Shown here in pieces: positions 1-9,506 of a stretch of DNA of 64,000 nt. The stretch is from assembly GCA_037349105.1 (NCBI GenBank), contig JAYJMM010000037.1, positions 930,001-994,000 of the forward strand, given 5' to 3'. The notes under the pieces were generated by a model. That model was not told where the DNA came from and ran no database searches. It worked only from the letters and a program-made list of their open reading frames with translations. Position 1 is the stretch's first letter, and each line of letters starts with the position of its first letter. This stretch comes from Limnomonas spitsbergensis. Taxonomy: Eukaryota > Chlorophyta > Chlorophyceae > Chlamydomonadales. The translations under genes were made by a program, and so were the position numbers.

Positions 1-2
1 AG

Positions 3-3000
3 ATCACCATCAGCCCGAGGCTACAATACTTCACAAACGACAGGCGAGATTACAGCCAGTGCGTAGGCCTCATGGTGAAAGGGAAGGTGCTGGTGGCCCA
101 GAAGGCACTAATGGACACGGCATGTTCATGCCATGTCATCACCGTCAACATAGCAGAACAGCTGGTAGCCATGGGGGCCAAGCTGGTGAGGACGGATGAA
201 AAGATCAGGACAACCGATAATGCAGGAGCAGACCTGTACGGGATTCTGTTCATCTACGTCGTGTACGGGTATGGAAGCCCGAATGCGATCGTGGAGAAGG
301 CAGCAGTCAGGGTGGTCAAGACGCCTCCTGACGCGTATGAGCACCTGGTAGGGAACCCCGAATTCCTCAAGTATGGGGGAGTCCTAGAAGCCGCAGGGCG
401 CCTCACCCTGTTCCCTCAAGGAGGAGCCGACGGGCTCACCCTGCCGCTAGAACTGATATCACCAGCAGGATCCCACCAGGCGGCCGCGGCAACCTGGGCA
501 GGCTTGGACGACCCCGCCTGGGTGCCTGAAGAGTGGCCGGCAGATTGGGGCGAGATGAACCCAGACTTAACCCCACAATGTGCCATGGTGACAGGTACAG
601 GAGGCGGCCCTGCGACGCAAACTACAGTCGCCGCAAACCGTGTCACCCGTCTGCCCGCGGCAGAGGCACCTGCGGCAGCACCAGAAGGGGCCAAGCCGGC
701 CAAGGCCAAAGGGGCCCGTGGCGCAGGTACCGAGGCAGCGCGCCAGCAAGCAGGGCAAAAGGGAACCAACCCTGCCGCAGCGCCAGAGGCAGACCCAGTA
801 GCCCGGACCCAGGCTCACGCAGCGCCGGCGGATCCGGACGGTACCAGGGGTACCGGGAGCCGGCCCATCAGCGGAGACAAGGGCGGCGAAGCCGGGGGGC
901 CCTCAGTAGCAGCGCGGGACAAGGACGGCAAAGCCATGGACCTTCCCGTAGCAGCGCGGGACAAGGCAAGGCTGGCCATGGAGCAGGAGCACACAGTCCG
1001 ACAGGAGGTCAGGAATGCCCTGCGCAACAGGGACGGCCCCTGCGCGTATTGCGACATGCGCAGATCGCATACGGACCAGGAATGCGAGCGGAGGCTAGGG
1101 GAGCTCCTGGAGAACGAGCCGGGCCGGGAAGTAGACACGTACAGCAGAGGCAGCTGCCAGCCAGGCTCTCCGGTTGCGCACACTCAGGACACCAGCCACA
1201 ACGATGAAGGAACCACTGATTCAGAGTCTGAGCTGCAGGCAGACAGAAACGCTACCAGGGCAGACGTCGTCAGCAGCCTGGAGACCCAGGTCCAGGTCCT
1301 GAACAGGGCCATCCGGGTCGCAGCCAGGCAGAGAATCGCCAGCAGGGAGGCAGACATCTATTCCTTCAAAATGGAGCAGGCCCGGGCAATGGCGGACGGC
1401 GCTTCAGATAGGGAGATGGCACGGTGGAAGGGAGAATGCGCCAAGTGGATCATAGAGGTGAATGATCTCAAAAGGAGGTACAAGGAGGAGTACAAGGGCA
1501 CAGAGGCAGCCCCCGAGCCGGCCCCCCAGTGCCCCTGTGGAGCCCAGCAGGAGGACTGCAGCGGGGCCAGGGAGGCCAGGCAGCAGCAGCCTGCAGCAGA
1601 CACAACTGTCGAGCCCCAGCAGCAGGACGCGGCACCAGGCAAGGAAGCCAGGGGAGGAGGACAGGGCGGCCAAGAAGGAACGCCCAGGGGTAAGCCCACT
1701 GAGGTGCAGGAGGTCCTGAGTGAGCTCGACGACCCTGGCCTAAGGGACTACCCGGAGGACCTGTTGCAGTCTCTACGGGACAACAGAGCCCAGCCCAAGC
1801 AGGGAATTCAGCCCAAGGCAAGGGCCAGCCGCACCCCCTCTCCACGGGCAAGGGAGTCAGGCAGCGGCCCTAGCCGCAACCCCGACAGCGGCAGGGCGCC
1901 CAGGAGCGCCAGCGCCGCAGAGCGTCAGCCAAGGGAAAGGAGCCCACGGCGCAGTAGCCACAGCAGGGAGCGGCGGGCTCCAAGCACCGAGCAGCACCAG
2001 GACAGGCGCTGGCCGGGGGAACTGACAGAGAGAAGGAACGGCGCACAGCAGCCTCGGGCGAGGTCACCAAACAGAAGGCCACCTCCACCCCCGCAGGGCA
2101 CCAGCGGTGGCAACCAGCGGCCCAGGGGCAGGGAGGCCCTCAGCCCAGACGGCGGAGGCAGGAACAGAAGAACCCGCAGCCGCAGTCCCGTTACCCCAGG
2201 GAACCCACCCAACCGCGGCAGCAGAGAACCCGAGGGCGGGAGCGGCAGGCGCTGGGAAGGGGAGGCGCCACGCAGCCCCCGCGGCGAGCGTTGGCCGCAG
2301 GGCAGAGCCAGAAGCCCCATTCGGCAAAGCCAGGCCCACAGCCCCGGAAGGCGTTCGACAGCCGAGGAGCCAGGGGAGAACAGGATGGTCAGGTGGGCGC
2401 CGCTGGAGGACTCTGCCCGGGGCAGGACTGGCAGAGCACCCCCTACCCAGAAGGAAGCATGTTACAAGTGCGGAGGTAGCGGCCACTTAGCCTTCGAATG
2501 CAACCAGCCGCAGGCCCAGCCTTGGAGGCCCAGCGGCGGGGACGAGGGCCGAGCACCAGCCCAGGACAACCCGGGACACAGTCGCTTCAGGCAGGAGGAA
2601 CCCCCCAGCGGCAGCCAGCAGCGCGAACACCTCCGCGACCTGTTCGAGGCAGCCAAGGACGAGTCATTCGAGGTATGGGCAGCCAGGCAGGCAGGCGCCC
2701 CGCCCGCCAACTTCCTGCCAGGACCACCGGAGGGACCCAGGTGGGCGGGCAAAGGGGCCCATGGGTGCTTCGCCACCACCCCCAGGGGGCACGACCCAGG
2801 GTTCAACGAACCAGACACCTGGTTTGAACAGGAGTGGGATGACGCATACCTAGAAGGGCAGGAAGAGCAGGCAAGGCAACCATGGGGCCTCCATGAAGGA
2901 CGTGAGCCTGAGCCAGGGTTGGACCCAGAGGGGATGGCCACGGAGGCACGGAACGGAGAGGTGCCCCAGCAAATCCATCATTGGCGGGTGGCCGTGGAAG

Positions 3001-6000
3001 CAATTGCCACCAATGGCCTCTTGACCATGCCCGCAGACGCCCCTAAGAGCACAGCCCATGCCCTAGAACTCCTGGACTACCTGCGACGCATGGGAGCACC
3101 AGCCCCTCAAGAGGGGTGGCTCGCCTTGCTCGCAAATTTCCTAGTCACGCTCAGGGCCAGGGAAGACCAGGGCAACAGCGAGTCAGAGGGCAGCGCCCAC
3201 AGACAGGACCCTGAGATATCAGGGGAGGCCTCAGGGCAGGAGGGAGAGTCAGACGACCTTTCCCAGGACATTTACGACCCCCCCGACGTGTTGTGCCCAG
3301 GTACCCCGGAGGCAGGGGCCCCCGCCGCAGGCCCAAGGCCGGCAGCTTCCGCGGAAGGAGGCGGTAGCAGCTTCACGCTGCAGGCCCATGGGGCCACAGG
3401 GGGCGTCACCAGCCGGCCCCCAGCCGCAGGCAGCGGGCACCGCAGCTGCAGGACAGAGCACGGACCAACAGAAAGGACATGGACGCAGGAGGAAGTACCC
3501 AGCGAAAGAGAGCAGTGGTGGGAACCAGAGGAGCCGCAGAACCCAGACCACTGGGGAAACAGCGACCTCAGCGCAGTAGAAGACGCAGAGGACCTCGACG
3601 CACCGGGCCCAGGGCCTGGCGAGCCCTGGCCTAGGCATTGCTTCGTGCAGTGGTACCCGGCAGGAACAGACATGCCAGAGGTAGTCGCCACAGCGGCCAT
3701 GATCACCCTTCCCGGAGCGGGCGCGGACGGCCTGTGCAGGTTGCAAAACCATTGGTGCGTACCGCGGGGGGAAGTCATCTGTGTTGACAGACAGGCAGCA
3801 ATGCAGGCAGTAGCAAGGTTGGTCTTTCCCATGGACGCTGTCACAGCGGGGCTCCTGGCTGCGGCCATTAACGGTCACATCAGACCTAGCACGGCCATGG
3901 AAGAGTTCATGAGCTCCACGTGGCCAACTCCCCTCTATGCCAACTGCGTCAGCGAACTCCTGGGCAGCGTCGTCAAGGAGGGGATTACCGCAGCAGAGGA
4001 GCAGTTCAGGACCAGCCAAGAGATACCAGACGCGGCACGGGCATACGGCATGTGGCAGCACGCCCACGACGGGTTCATGCGGACACCATGGGCAGAGAAC
4101 TGCGTCATGACTCTCGCTCGCCACCCGGGCCTGGCCAACCAAGCCGTCTGCGTACCCACACAAGCAGCAGCCAGGCAGGCGTACGCCCTGGCGGCACTGC
4201 GGGACCACAGCGGGTACGACGGTGCCGGGATCCTCCACCCAGGAACGCCTCGCCAATGCCCCGAGATCGTCGAGAGGGGGCAAGACATCGCCAGAGAGGT
4301 CATGGGCCAGGCGGTCCCCTGGGGGTACGAGCCAGGTGACGCCAGGGTCGCTATCCCGGTTCGGCTGGCGGTGGCACACTACCACGAGGACTTGGAGGGG
4401 CAGTGGACGCACCCAGCACCGCGGGCGTGGATACACATGCACGCCACACGCGATGACCAGCCCGTGTGGTTCTTCTTCAAGACAGCTACCCAGGTGCAGA
4501 GTGACCGGTTTCCCTCCGTAGAACGGGCAGAGGAGCACGCGGTGTCCACCTTCCGAGGAACAGACCCGGCGGTGTGGACCATCATGATGATGGCCCTTAA
4601 CAGGACATTGCTGCCAGGACAGATGTCAGCAGCTGTCCACAACATCGAGATAGTGGACGAGCTTTGGGCACCCCAAGAAAGAGCCGACTGCCCAACGCAC
4701 GTGTCAGCGCACTGCACGCCAGCAGCGGGCGCCACCGCATGGCAGGGCGAGCAGGCCCTCACCCTCTCAGCCTTTGCTCAAGGCAGGCTGCAGAGCTGCC
4801 TACAGCAGTGGATGCGGGTGGAACAGGCGGCCTACTACAACGGCGTCCCATCCATCTTGCTGCCCCACTGGTCTGCACCGGCGGCCACTGTCCGCCTTTG
4901 GTGGCAAAGGCACCCCAGGGGAGCCGTCACGCTCCACCCCCTGTTCAGCGGTAGCAATCACGATGAGGCCTTGAGGGACCTGACAGGCCTGCTGGATAGG
5001 GGCATAGCGGACCGCCAAGAGACGCCGCGGGGGCGTTGGGGAGCATTCAGGGAGACGACCAGCCCAAGCAGCACTCACAGCCCCGACGAAACTACCCTCA
5101 ACATGCAGCCAGGCAGCAGGGAGCATTCTTTCTTCACCTCCCTGAGGGGGGGCAACTACGAGGTGGATTGGCCCGAGTCAGACGAGGAGAACAGCTTGGC
5201 AGGACTGCCGCAGCTCCTACAGGACTCAGATTCCGAGGAGGAACCAGCAGCCACAGCAGGGCACACCGCGCCACCAGAGGGGAGGGTGGCAGTGCCCAGC
5301 GAGCATACTGCACCGTCAGCCGGGCATATGCAAGGGGACAGCCAGCAGAGCAGAGCCACAGAAGGGCGGCCAGAGCCTGCAGCAACCCTGGGTTTCCAGG
5401 CTGACACCTCACCCAGCTGGAGCAGGGGGCTCAGCGACACCAACAGCGAGGCCAGCAATCCTGATCCTGAGGACCCTGGCGCGCCACGCTTGGCAGCCAA
5501 GGGGGAGCCCGATCACAGGAGCGTAGATCTCAGCAAGGAGCAGTGGGACGACGAGTTACGACAGTTTGTGGCCCAACGGGACAGGCAGCGGCTCGAGGGC
5601 GGGGCACCATGGCCAGTCCCCCAGGGAGGCCCAGAGCCCAGGGGCGGCCGCATCGAGGCCAGCCTGCGTTACAGGCTGAGCATGGTCCCAAACCCCAGCC
5701 CCGACCCCAGGCTGCAGGGACGCAACCAGGCAGCGGAGGAGCTGCGGCAGGCATTCCGCGGCCGATTAAGGGCCCTCAGCGAGGCACAGCCGCCAGAGCT
5801 GGAGGGGGACCCAGGCACAGACGGCGCCGGGACCTCAGGCCAATCCTCTGGGTCCGGCCAAGAGCGCAGGGAGCCGTGCGCAGGGTGCGACCAGGCCCGT
5901 GCAGGCGAACGCTTGATCTGGTGCAGCGCATGCGGAATGGCATGGCATGACCTGTGCATGAGAACGCCGCGGACAGGGGCAGCCAGAGTGTGCCAGTTCT

Positions 6001-9000
6001 GCATGACCCCCGAGGCCAGGCTGCCAAGCTGCTTGGGATGCGGAGAAAGCATTAGCCCAACAGAACAGCCCAGCAGGCGCTGTTGTCGGTGCCACGCCAA
6101 GGCATGCGGCACCTGCATGGACAAGCCGGGCATAGGAGGTACCCGGCGGGGGGTGTGGGCCTGCTGCGGCTGCAGCGATGCAGTTCCCCCGGCGTGGGGC
6201 CACCACTCCGTCCACAGCGAGCCGTGCGAGCGCTGCGGAAAAAAGGGGCACGACTACCACGCCTGCCCCGCACCACGCCTGCGAGAGGGCAGATGCGCCA
6301 TCTGCTTCCACCAGGGGCACTTAGCCATGGCATGCCCCGAGAGGAACCAGTCGCTGGGTTTCATCAGGCAATGGCAGATGGAGGAGGACTCCAGGCTAGG
6401 GGTGCGATGGTGGTGCAGCGCGCAGGAAGCCTTGCCAGGTGAAAGGGAGGTGGTGTTCAAGGCAGCGCACAGCAGGGCAACCATCTCCGACGTAAGGCAG
6501 GCCATCGAGGAGCGAAGGCAGGACGAGGCCAACCAAGCTAGAAGGGGGGAGCAGCGCCCAGTGCCATTCAGGGAATGGTACAGGGAGACAGCAGACCAGC
6601 CCCTACAGCCGTCCATGCACGCGGTCCAGTACGCCCAGATCCTGTCCATCGGGGCAGAGCTCATCAAGGCCAATGACGAGGGGCGGTGGCCAGAGGCAGG
6701 CGAACCATTGGACAACTGGCCGGTGGAGTGGGGGGTTCCGGAGAGAACCAGCCTATGGAACTACCAGGCCATCCAGCGGACGATGCTCCAGCCCCACCAG
6801 CTGGGCAGACAGCCGCGCAGCACAGCCAGGAGCAGCAGCAGCGCCAGAACCCAGACTGTCAGCCCGGAAGGCGCTTACAGATCCGCTGCAGGCTGCACAG
6901 GTCCAACAGCGGCAGAGGGACATCAGACCCCCACCAGCAGGGGCGAAAACAGACCAGCGGACTCCTCCAAGGTCAGGGCCGCAGCAGCGCGAAGGGCAAG
7001 GAACGCCAGGACCCGCGCGCGCCAACGACGCAGGAAAGCAGCGGCAAAAGACGCCAGTAACAGCACAGGGTGCCCATCGCCGCCCACCAGGTTCAGCCAG
7101 GTGGAGCTGGAAATCTCCTGGCGGGAGGGCCCAGAGGACCGGGGCCCGCCAGCAGCGCCGTCACCGGCAGCCCCTGCAGGACCACAGCCCAGCCCCAGAC
7201 AGCAGCCGGCCTGCAAGGGTCTCCTTCCCTGCACAGCGTTCAGGGGCCTTCTAGCTTGCCTGTGCCACCTGGCATTGGTGTGGCTCCTGCTCTCCTGCCT
7301 CCCTGGGGCACAGGCCAGCGGAAGGGGCGTGCGAGGAGGGGGATTCACTGCCGGACAAGGAGCATTCGTCTGCAGTAGGGAGGCAGCTGCCAAGCTGGAG
7401 CCTGGTTGGCTGCGACCCCCAGTGGATATGCCCGTCCCTCGGCCCCCCCGTCCGCAAAGCACCTGGGATCAGGGCACATCCAGCGCAGGGCCACAGGCAG
7501 TAACAGGGGAGCCGCTGGCAGGGGGAGTCATCGACATGTTCCAGCCCGGAGGGGTGGTGCACGCACCCTCCGAGTACGTCAAAACTGAGGAGGGGTGGCT
7601 GCTCGGGAAGCACCCCGACTTTACTGGGGAGCAGCAGGAGCAGCTGGAGCAGAGCCTACGGGACCGTCAGGGGGCGTTCGCCTACTCCATGCTTGAACTG
7701 CCAGGCTACTGCGGTGCACAGGGTGAGTTTACGCTGGCCCTAGAGGACGAGCACAGCTCGTGCTTTCAGAAAGCAAGGGACATGCCACCCCCTAAAGCAG
7801 CCATTTTCAAAGAGAAGTGCCAGCCCATGATAGAGGCAGGCATTATTGTCAGGGTCCCCCAGGGAGGACCCATCAAGTTTGCGGCCAACTCGGTCGTAGC
7901 GGCCAAGAAGTGTGCCGAGACAGGCGAGTGGTCAGATCACCGCATTGCGCATGACATGAGGAGAATGAACCTCCGCACGGCCAAGCAGGAGTTTGCTATC
8001 CCCAGGATGGAAACTATCTTTCAGAACCTGGGCACAGCTAAAGTATTTAGCAAGGTGGACCTGAGGTCAGGATTCATGCAGATCCCGATCAAGGTCGAGG
8101 ACCAGCCCAAAACGGCTTTCTGGATGGGCCCAGAACTATGGATGTACACAAAGTTGAACTTTGGACTGCGCAACGGGCCTCCCTTCTTCCAGCGTATGAT
8201 GGAGGAAGAGATAGCCAGGGCGGGCCTGAGCTCCTTCTGTGTGGCCTTCATTGACGACCTGCTGGTGTATAGTGACACACCTGCAGATCACATCAGGCAT
8301 GTCGAGCTCATGCTAGACATGCTCCACGCGGTAGGACTGCGAGCGCATCCTGACAAGTCCCTGTTTGGGTGTGCCACGGTGGAGTACCTAGGCCACAACG
8401 TCTCGGCCCAAGGCCTCACACCGCACGCAGCCAAAATAGCGGCCGTCATGGCTCTGCCCGAACCCGCATCGGTCAAGAACATTCAGGAGGTCATGGGATT
8501 CCTTAACTTCTACCGGTGCTACATCCCGGATTTCTCTCGCAAAGCAGCATGCATCAACGCATTGCTTGTCAAGGGGGTCCCGTTTGTGTGGGGTCCCGAG
8601 CAGGCCCAGGCGTTTCAGCTGATCAAAACTGAGATGTGCGAAGGAGGCAGGGTGCTACGCAGACCTGACTACAGCGGAACGGGTCCAGATGGCAAGGGGC
8701 CACCAAGGCCATTCCTGTTGTACACCGACTTCTCTAAACAGGGTATAGGGGCGGTGCTAGGGCAGTGCGACGACAGCGGCAGGGAGTACATGGTAGCCTG
8801 CACTTCCCGTTCCCTGAACAAAAGCGAAAAGAACTACTCGTCATTACAGGGGGAAATGCTCGCCGCTGTGTACGCTGCCCGGACGTACCGTCATATGCTC
8901 TTTGGGTGCAAGGTGCATTTGGTCACAGACCACGAACCCCTCACCTATCTCATGGATAACCAGGCCCTAGTGGGGCAGCACGCACGCTGGGCACTCATGC

Positions 9001-9506
9001 TCCAGGAGCTTGACATTACCATTGTCCACCGGTCAGGGGCCTGCCACCAGAACGCAGATATCCCGTCTAGGTCACCCCTCCCGTCATCTGACGACCGCAC
9101 AGGAGCGAGGCTAGACGATGTCGCCCCTGACCCACACACCCCTAGTGGGACCACCTGCGGATCTCAGGTCGCTATGCTCACAGGCCTAGGCAGGGTAAAC
9201 CAGTGGCACGCAGATCAGGTGGTGCGCCTGGCACAAGAGGGCAGACGAGGCGTGCGCCGCCTGCGGGCCGCTGAGACGGCATGTACAGTGGCCCCGTGCG
9301 GCCAGGCTATCTCCAACGCAAAGGATGAGGACGATGAGCAGGCACAGCCTGCCAGTACTGCAGAAAGAGCTTTCAATAGCAGGGCCCGGGCCAGGGACCT
9401 GATCAACAATGTGCTGACCGATCTGCCCCGCACGACTCCGGCCCACCTCCATGCAGGGGTGGATACGGCATGCCTACCGACAGCGGCGGTGTACGCCCTG
9501 GAGTAG
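3..9506 (+). CDS. Retrotransposon polyprotein, part 1: protease, zinc fingers, reverse transcriptase, RNase H (5' partial)
   Basis: The frame is open from base 3; the first ATG is at 72. A retropepsin-like site Asp-Thr-Ala is encoded at 114-122, following a short strand as in gypsy proteases. A very long R/P/S/G/E-rich region follows. It has a CCHC zinc knuckle (Cys-x2-Cys-x4-His-x4-Cys, from 2460), a Cys/His-rich PHD-like cluster (from about 5877) and two more knuckles (from 6225 and 6294). A hydrophobic stretch sits at about 7217-7320. Reverse transcriptase spans about 7790-8560, with the first catalytic Asp in SKVDLRSGF and the FIDD box at 8247-8258. RNase H follows, with its TDFSKQGIGAVLGQ motif around 8724, LQGEML and TDHEPL. 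It ends at UAG 9504-9506, and the next domain continues in the same frame. Protease lying upstream of the zinc knuckles, with some 2,400 residues between protease and RT, is unusual. Gag itself is not visible. Confidence 0.93.
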   Translation: MTISPRLQYFTNDRRDYSQCVGLMVKGKVLVAQKALMDTACSCHVITVNIAEQLVAMGAKLVRTDEKIRTTDNAGADLYGILFIYVVYGYGSPNAIVEKAAVRVVKTPPDAYEHLVGNPEFLKYGGVLEAAGRLTLFPQGGADGLTLPLELISPAGSHQAAAATWAGLDDPAWVPEEWPADWGEMNPDLTPQCAMVTGTGGGPATQTTVAANRVTRLPAAEAPAAAPEGAKPAKAKGARGAGTEAARQQAGQKGTNPAAAPEADPVARTQAHAAPADPDGTRGTGSRPISGDKGGEAGGPSVAARDKDGKAMDLPVAARDKARLAMEQEHTVRQEVRNALRNRDGPCAYCDMRRSHTDQECERRLGELLENEPGREVDTYSRGSCQPGSPVAHTQDTSHNDEGTTDSESELQADRNATRADVVSSLETQVQVLNRAIRVAARQRIASREADIYSFKMEQARAMADGASDREMARWKGECAKWIIEVNDLKRRYKEEYKGTEAAPEPAPQCPCGAQQEDCSGAREARQQQPAADTTVEPQQQDAAPGKEARGGGQGGQEGTPRGKPTEVQEVLSELDDPGLRDYPEDLLQSLRDNRAQPKQGIQPKARASRTPSPRARESGSGPSRNPDSGRAPRSASAAERQPRERSPRRSSHSRERRAPSTEQHQDRRWPGELTERRNGAQQPRARSPNRRPPPPPQGTSGGNQRPRGREALSPDGGGRNRRTRSRSPVTPGNPPNRGSREPEGGSGRRWEGEAPRSPRGERWPQGRARSPIRQSQAHSPGRRSTAEEPGENRMVRWAPLEDSARGRTGRAPPTQKEACYKCGGSGHLAFECNQPQAQPWRPSGGDEGRAPAQDNPGHSRFRQEEPPSGSQQREHLRDLFEAAKDESFEVWAARQAGAPPANFLPGPPEGPRWAGKGAHGCFATTPRGHDPGFNEPDTWFEQEWDDAYLEGQEEQARQPWGLHEGREPEPGLDPEGMATEARNGEVPQQIHHWRVAVEAIATNGLLTMPADAPKSTAHALELLDYLRRMGAPAPQEGWLALLANFLVTLRAREDQGNSESEGSAHRQDPEISGEASGQEGESDDLSQDIYDPPDVLCPGTPEAGAPAAGPRPAASAEGGGSSFTLQAHGATGGVTSRPPAAGSGHRSCRTEHGPTERTWTQEEVPSEREQWWEPEEPQNPDHWGNSDLSAVEDAEDLDAPGPGPGEPWPRHCFVQWYPAGTDMPEVVATAAMITLPGAGADGLCRLQNHWCVPRGEVICVDRQAAMQAVARLVFPMDAVTAGLLAAAINGHIRPSTAMEEFMSSTWPTPLYANCVSELLGSVVKEGITAAEEQFRTSQEIPDAARAYGMWQHAHDGFMRTPWAENCVMTLARHPGLANQAVCVPTQAAARQAYALAALRDHSGYDGAGILHPGTPRQCPEIVERGQDIAREVMGQAVPWGYEPGDARVAIPVRLAVAHYHEDLEGQWTHPAPRAWIHMHATRDDQPVWFFFKTATQVQSDRFPSVERAEEHAVSTFRGTDPAVWTIMMMALNRTLLPGQMSAAVHNIEIVDELWAPQERADCPTHVSAHCTPAAGATAWQGEQALTLSAFAQGRLQSCLQQWMRVEQAAYYNGVPSILLPHWSAPAATVRLWWQRHPRGAVTLHPLFSGSNHDEALRDLTGLLDRGIADRQETPRGRWGAFRETTSPSSTHSPDETTLNMQPGSREHSFFTSLRGGNYEVDWPESDEENSLAGLPQLLQDSDSEEEPAATAGHTAPPEGRVAVPSEHTAPSAGHMQGDSQQSRATEGRPEPAATLGFQADTSPSWSRGLSDTNSEASNPDPEDPGAPRLAAKGEPDHRSVDLSKEQWDDELRQFVAQRDRQRLEGGAPWPVPQGGPEPRGGRIEASLRYRLSMVPNPSPDPRLQGRNQAAEELRQAFRGRLRALSEAQPPELEGDPGTDGAGTSGQSSGSGQERREPCAGCDQARAGERLIWCSACGMAWHDLCMRTPRTGAARVCQFCMTPEARLPSCLGCGESISPTEQPSRRCCRCHAKACGTCMDKPGIGGTRRGVWACCGCSDAVPPAWGHHSVHSEPCERCGKKGHDYHACPAPRLREGRCAICFHQGHLAMACPERNQSLGFIRQWQMEEDSRLGVRWWCSAQEALPGEREVVFKAAHSRATISDVRQAIEERRQDEANQARRGEQRPVPFREWYRETADQPLQPSMHAVQYAQILSIGAELIKANDEGRWPEAGEPLDNWPVEWGVPERTSLWNYQAIQRTMLQPHQLGRQPRSTARSSSSARTQTVSPEGAYRSAAGCTGPTAAEGHQTPTSRGENRPADSSKVRAAAARRARNARTRARQRRRKAAAKDASNSTGCPSPPTRFSQVELEISWREGPEDRGPPAAPSPAAPAGPQPSPRQQPACKGLLPCTAFRGLLACLCHLALVWLLLSCLPGAQASGRGVRGGGFTAGQGAFVCSREAAAKLEPGWLRPPVDMPVPRPPRPQSTWDQGTSSAGPQAVTGEPLAGGVIDMFQPGGVVHAPSEYVKTEEGWLLGKHPDFTGEQQEQLEQSLRDRQGAFAYSMLELPGYCGAQGEFTLALEDEHSSCFQKARDMPPPKAAIFKEKCQPMIEAGIIVRVPQGGPIKFAANSVVAAKKCAETGEWSDHRIAHDMRRMNLRTAKQEFAIPRMETIFQNLGTAKVFSKVDLRSGFMQIPIKVEDQPKTAFWMGPELWMYTKLNFGLRNGPPFFQRMMEEEIARAGLSSFCVAFIDDLLVYSDTPADHIRHVELMLDMLHAVGLRAHPDKSLFGCATVEYLGHNVSAQGLTPHAAKIAAVMALPEPASVKNIQEVMGFLNFYRCYIPDFSRKAACINALLVKGVPFVWGPEQAQAFQLIKTEMCEGGRVLRRPDYSGTGPDGKGPPRPFLLYTDFSKQGIGAVLGQCDDSGREYMVACTSRSLNKSEKNYSSLQGEMLAAVYAARTYRHMLFGCKVHLVTDHEPLTYLMDNQALVGQHARWALMLQELDITIVHRSGACHQNADIPSRSPLPSSDDRTGARLDDVAPDPHTPSGTTCGSQVAMLTGLGRVNQWHADQVVRLAQEGRRGVRRLRAAETACTVAPCGQAISNAKDEDDEQAQPASTAERAFNSRARARDLINNVLTDLPRTTPAHLHAGVDTACLPTAAVYALE
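9504..9506 (+). other. In-frame UAG between RNase H and methyltransferase: candidate readthrough (recoding) stop
   Basis: Both long reading frames are in phase (72 and 9513 are both multiples of 3) and are separated by this single UAG, context GAG UAG AAG GGA. There is no ATG before the methyltransferase motif I; the first in-frame ATG (9540) falls inside that motif. The downstream half therefore needs stop-codon readthrough, a spliced or separate RNA, or an intact parental copy. Gag-pol readthrough at a UAG is known in some retroviruses. Here it would limit methyltransferase and integrase relative to RT. A simple nonsense mutation is the alternative. Confidence 0.6.

Noticed and set aside
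7217..7320. Hydrophobic segment taken as an envelope protein
   Set aside because: It lies upstream of RT inside the first polyprotein with no signal peptide, cysteine framework or downstream position expected of an envelope gene.
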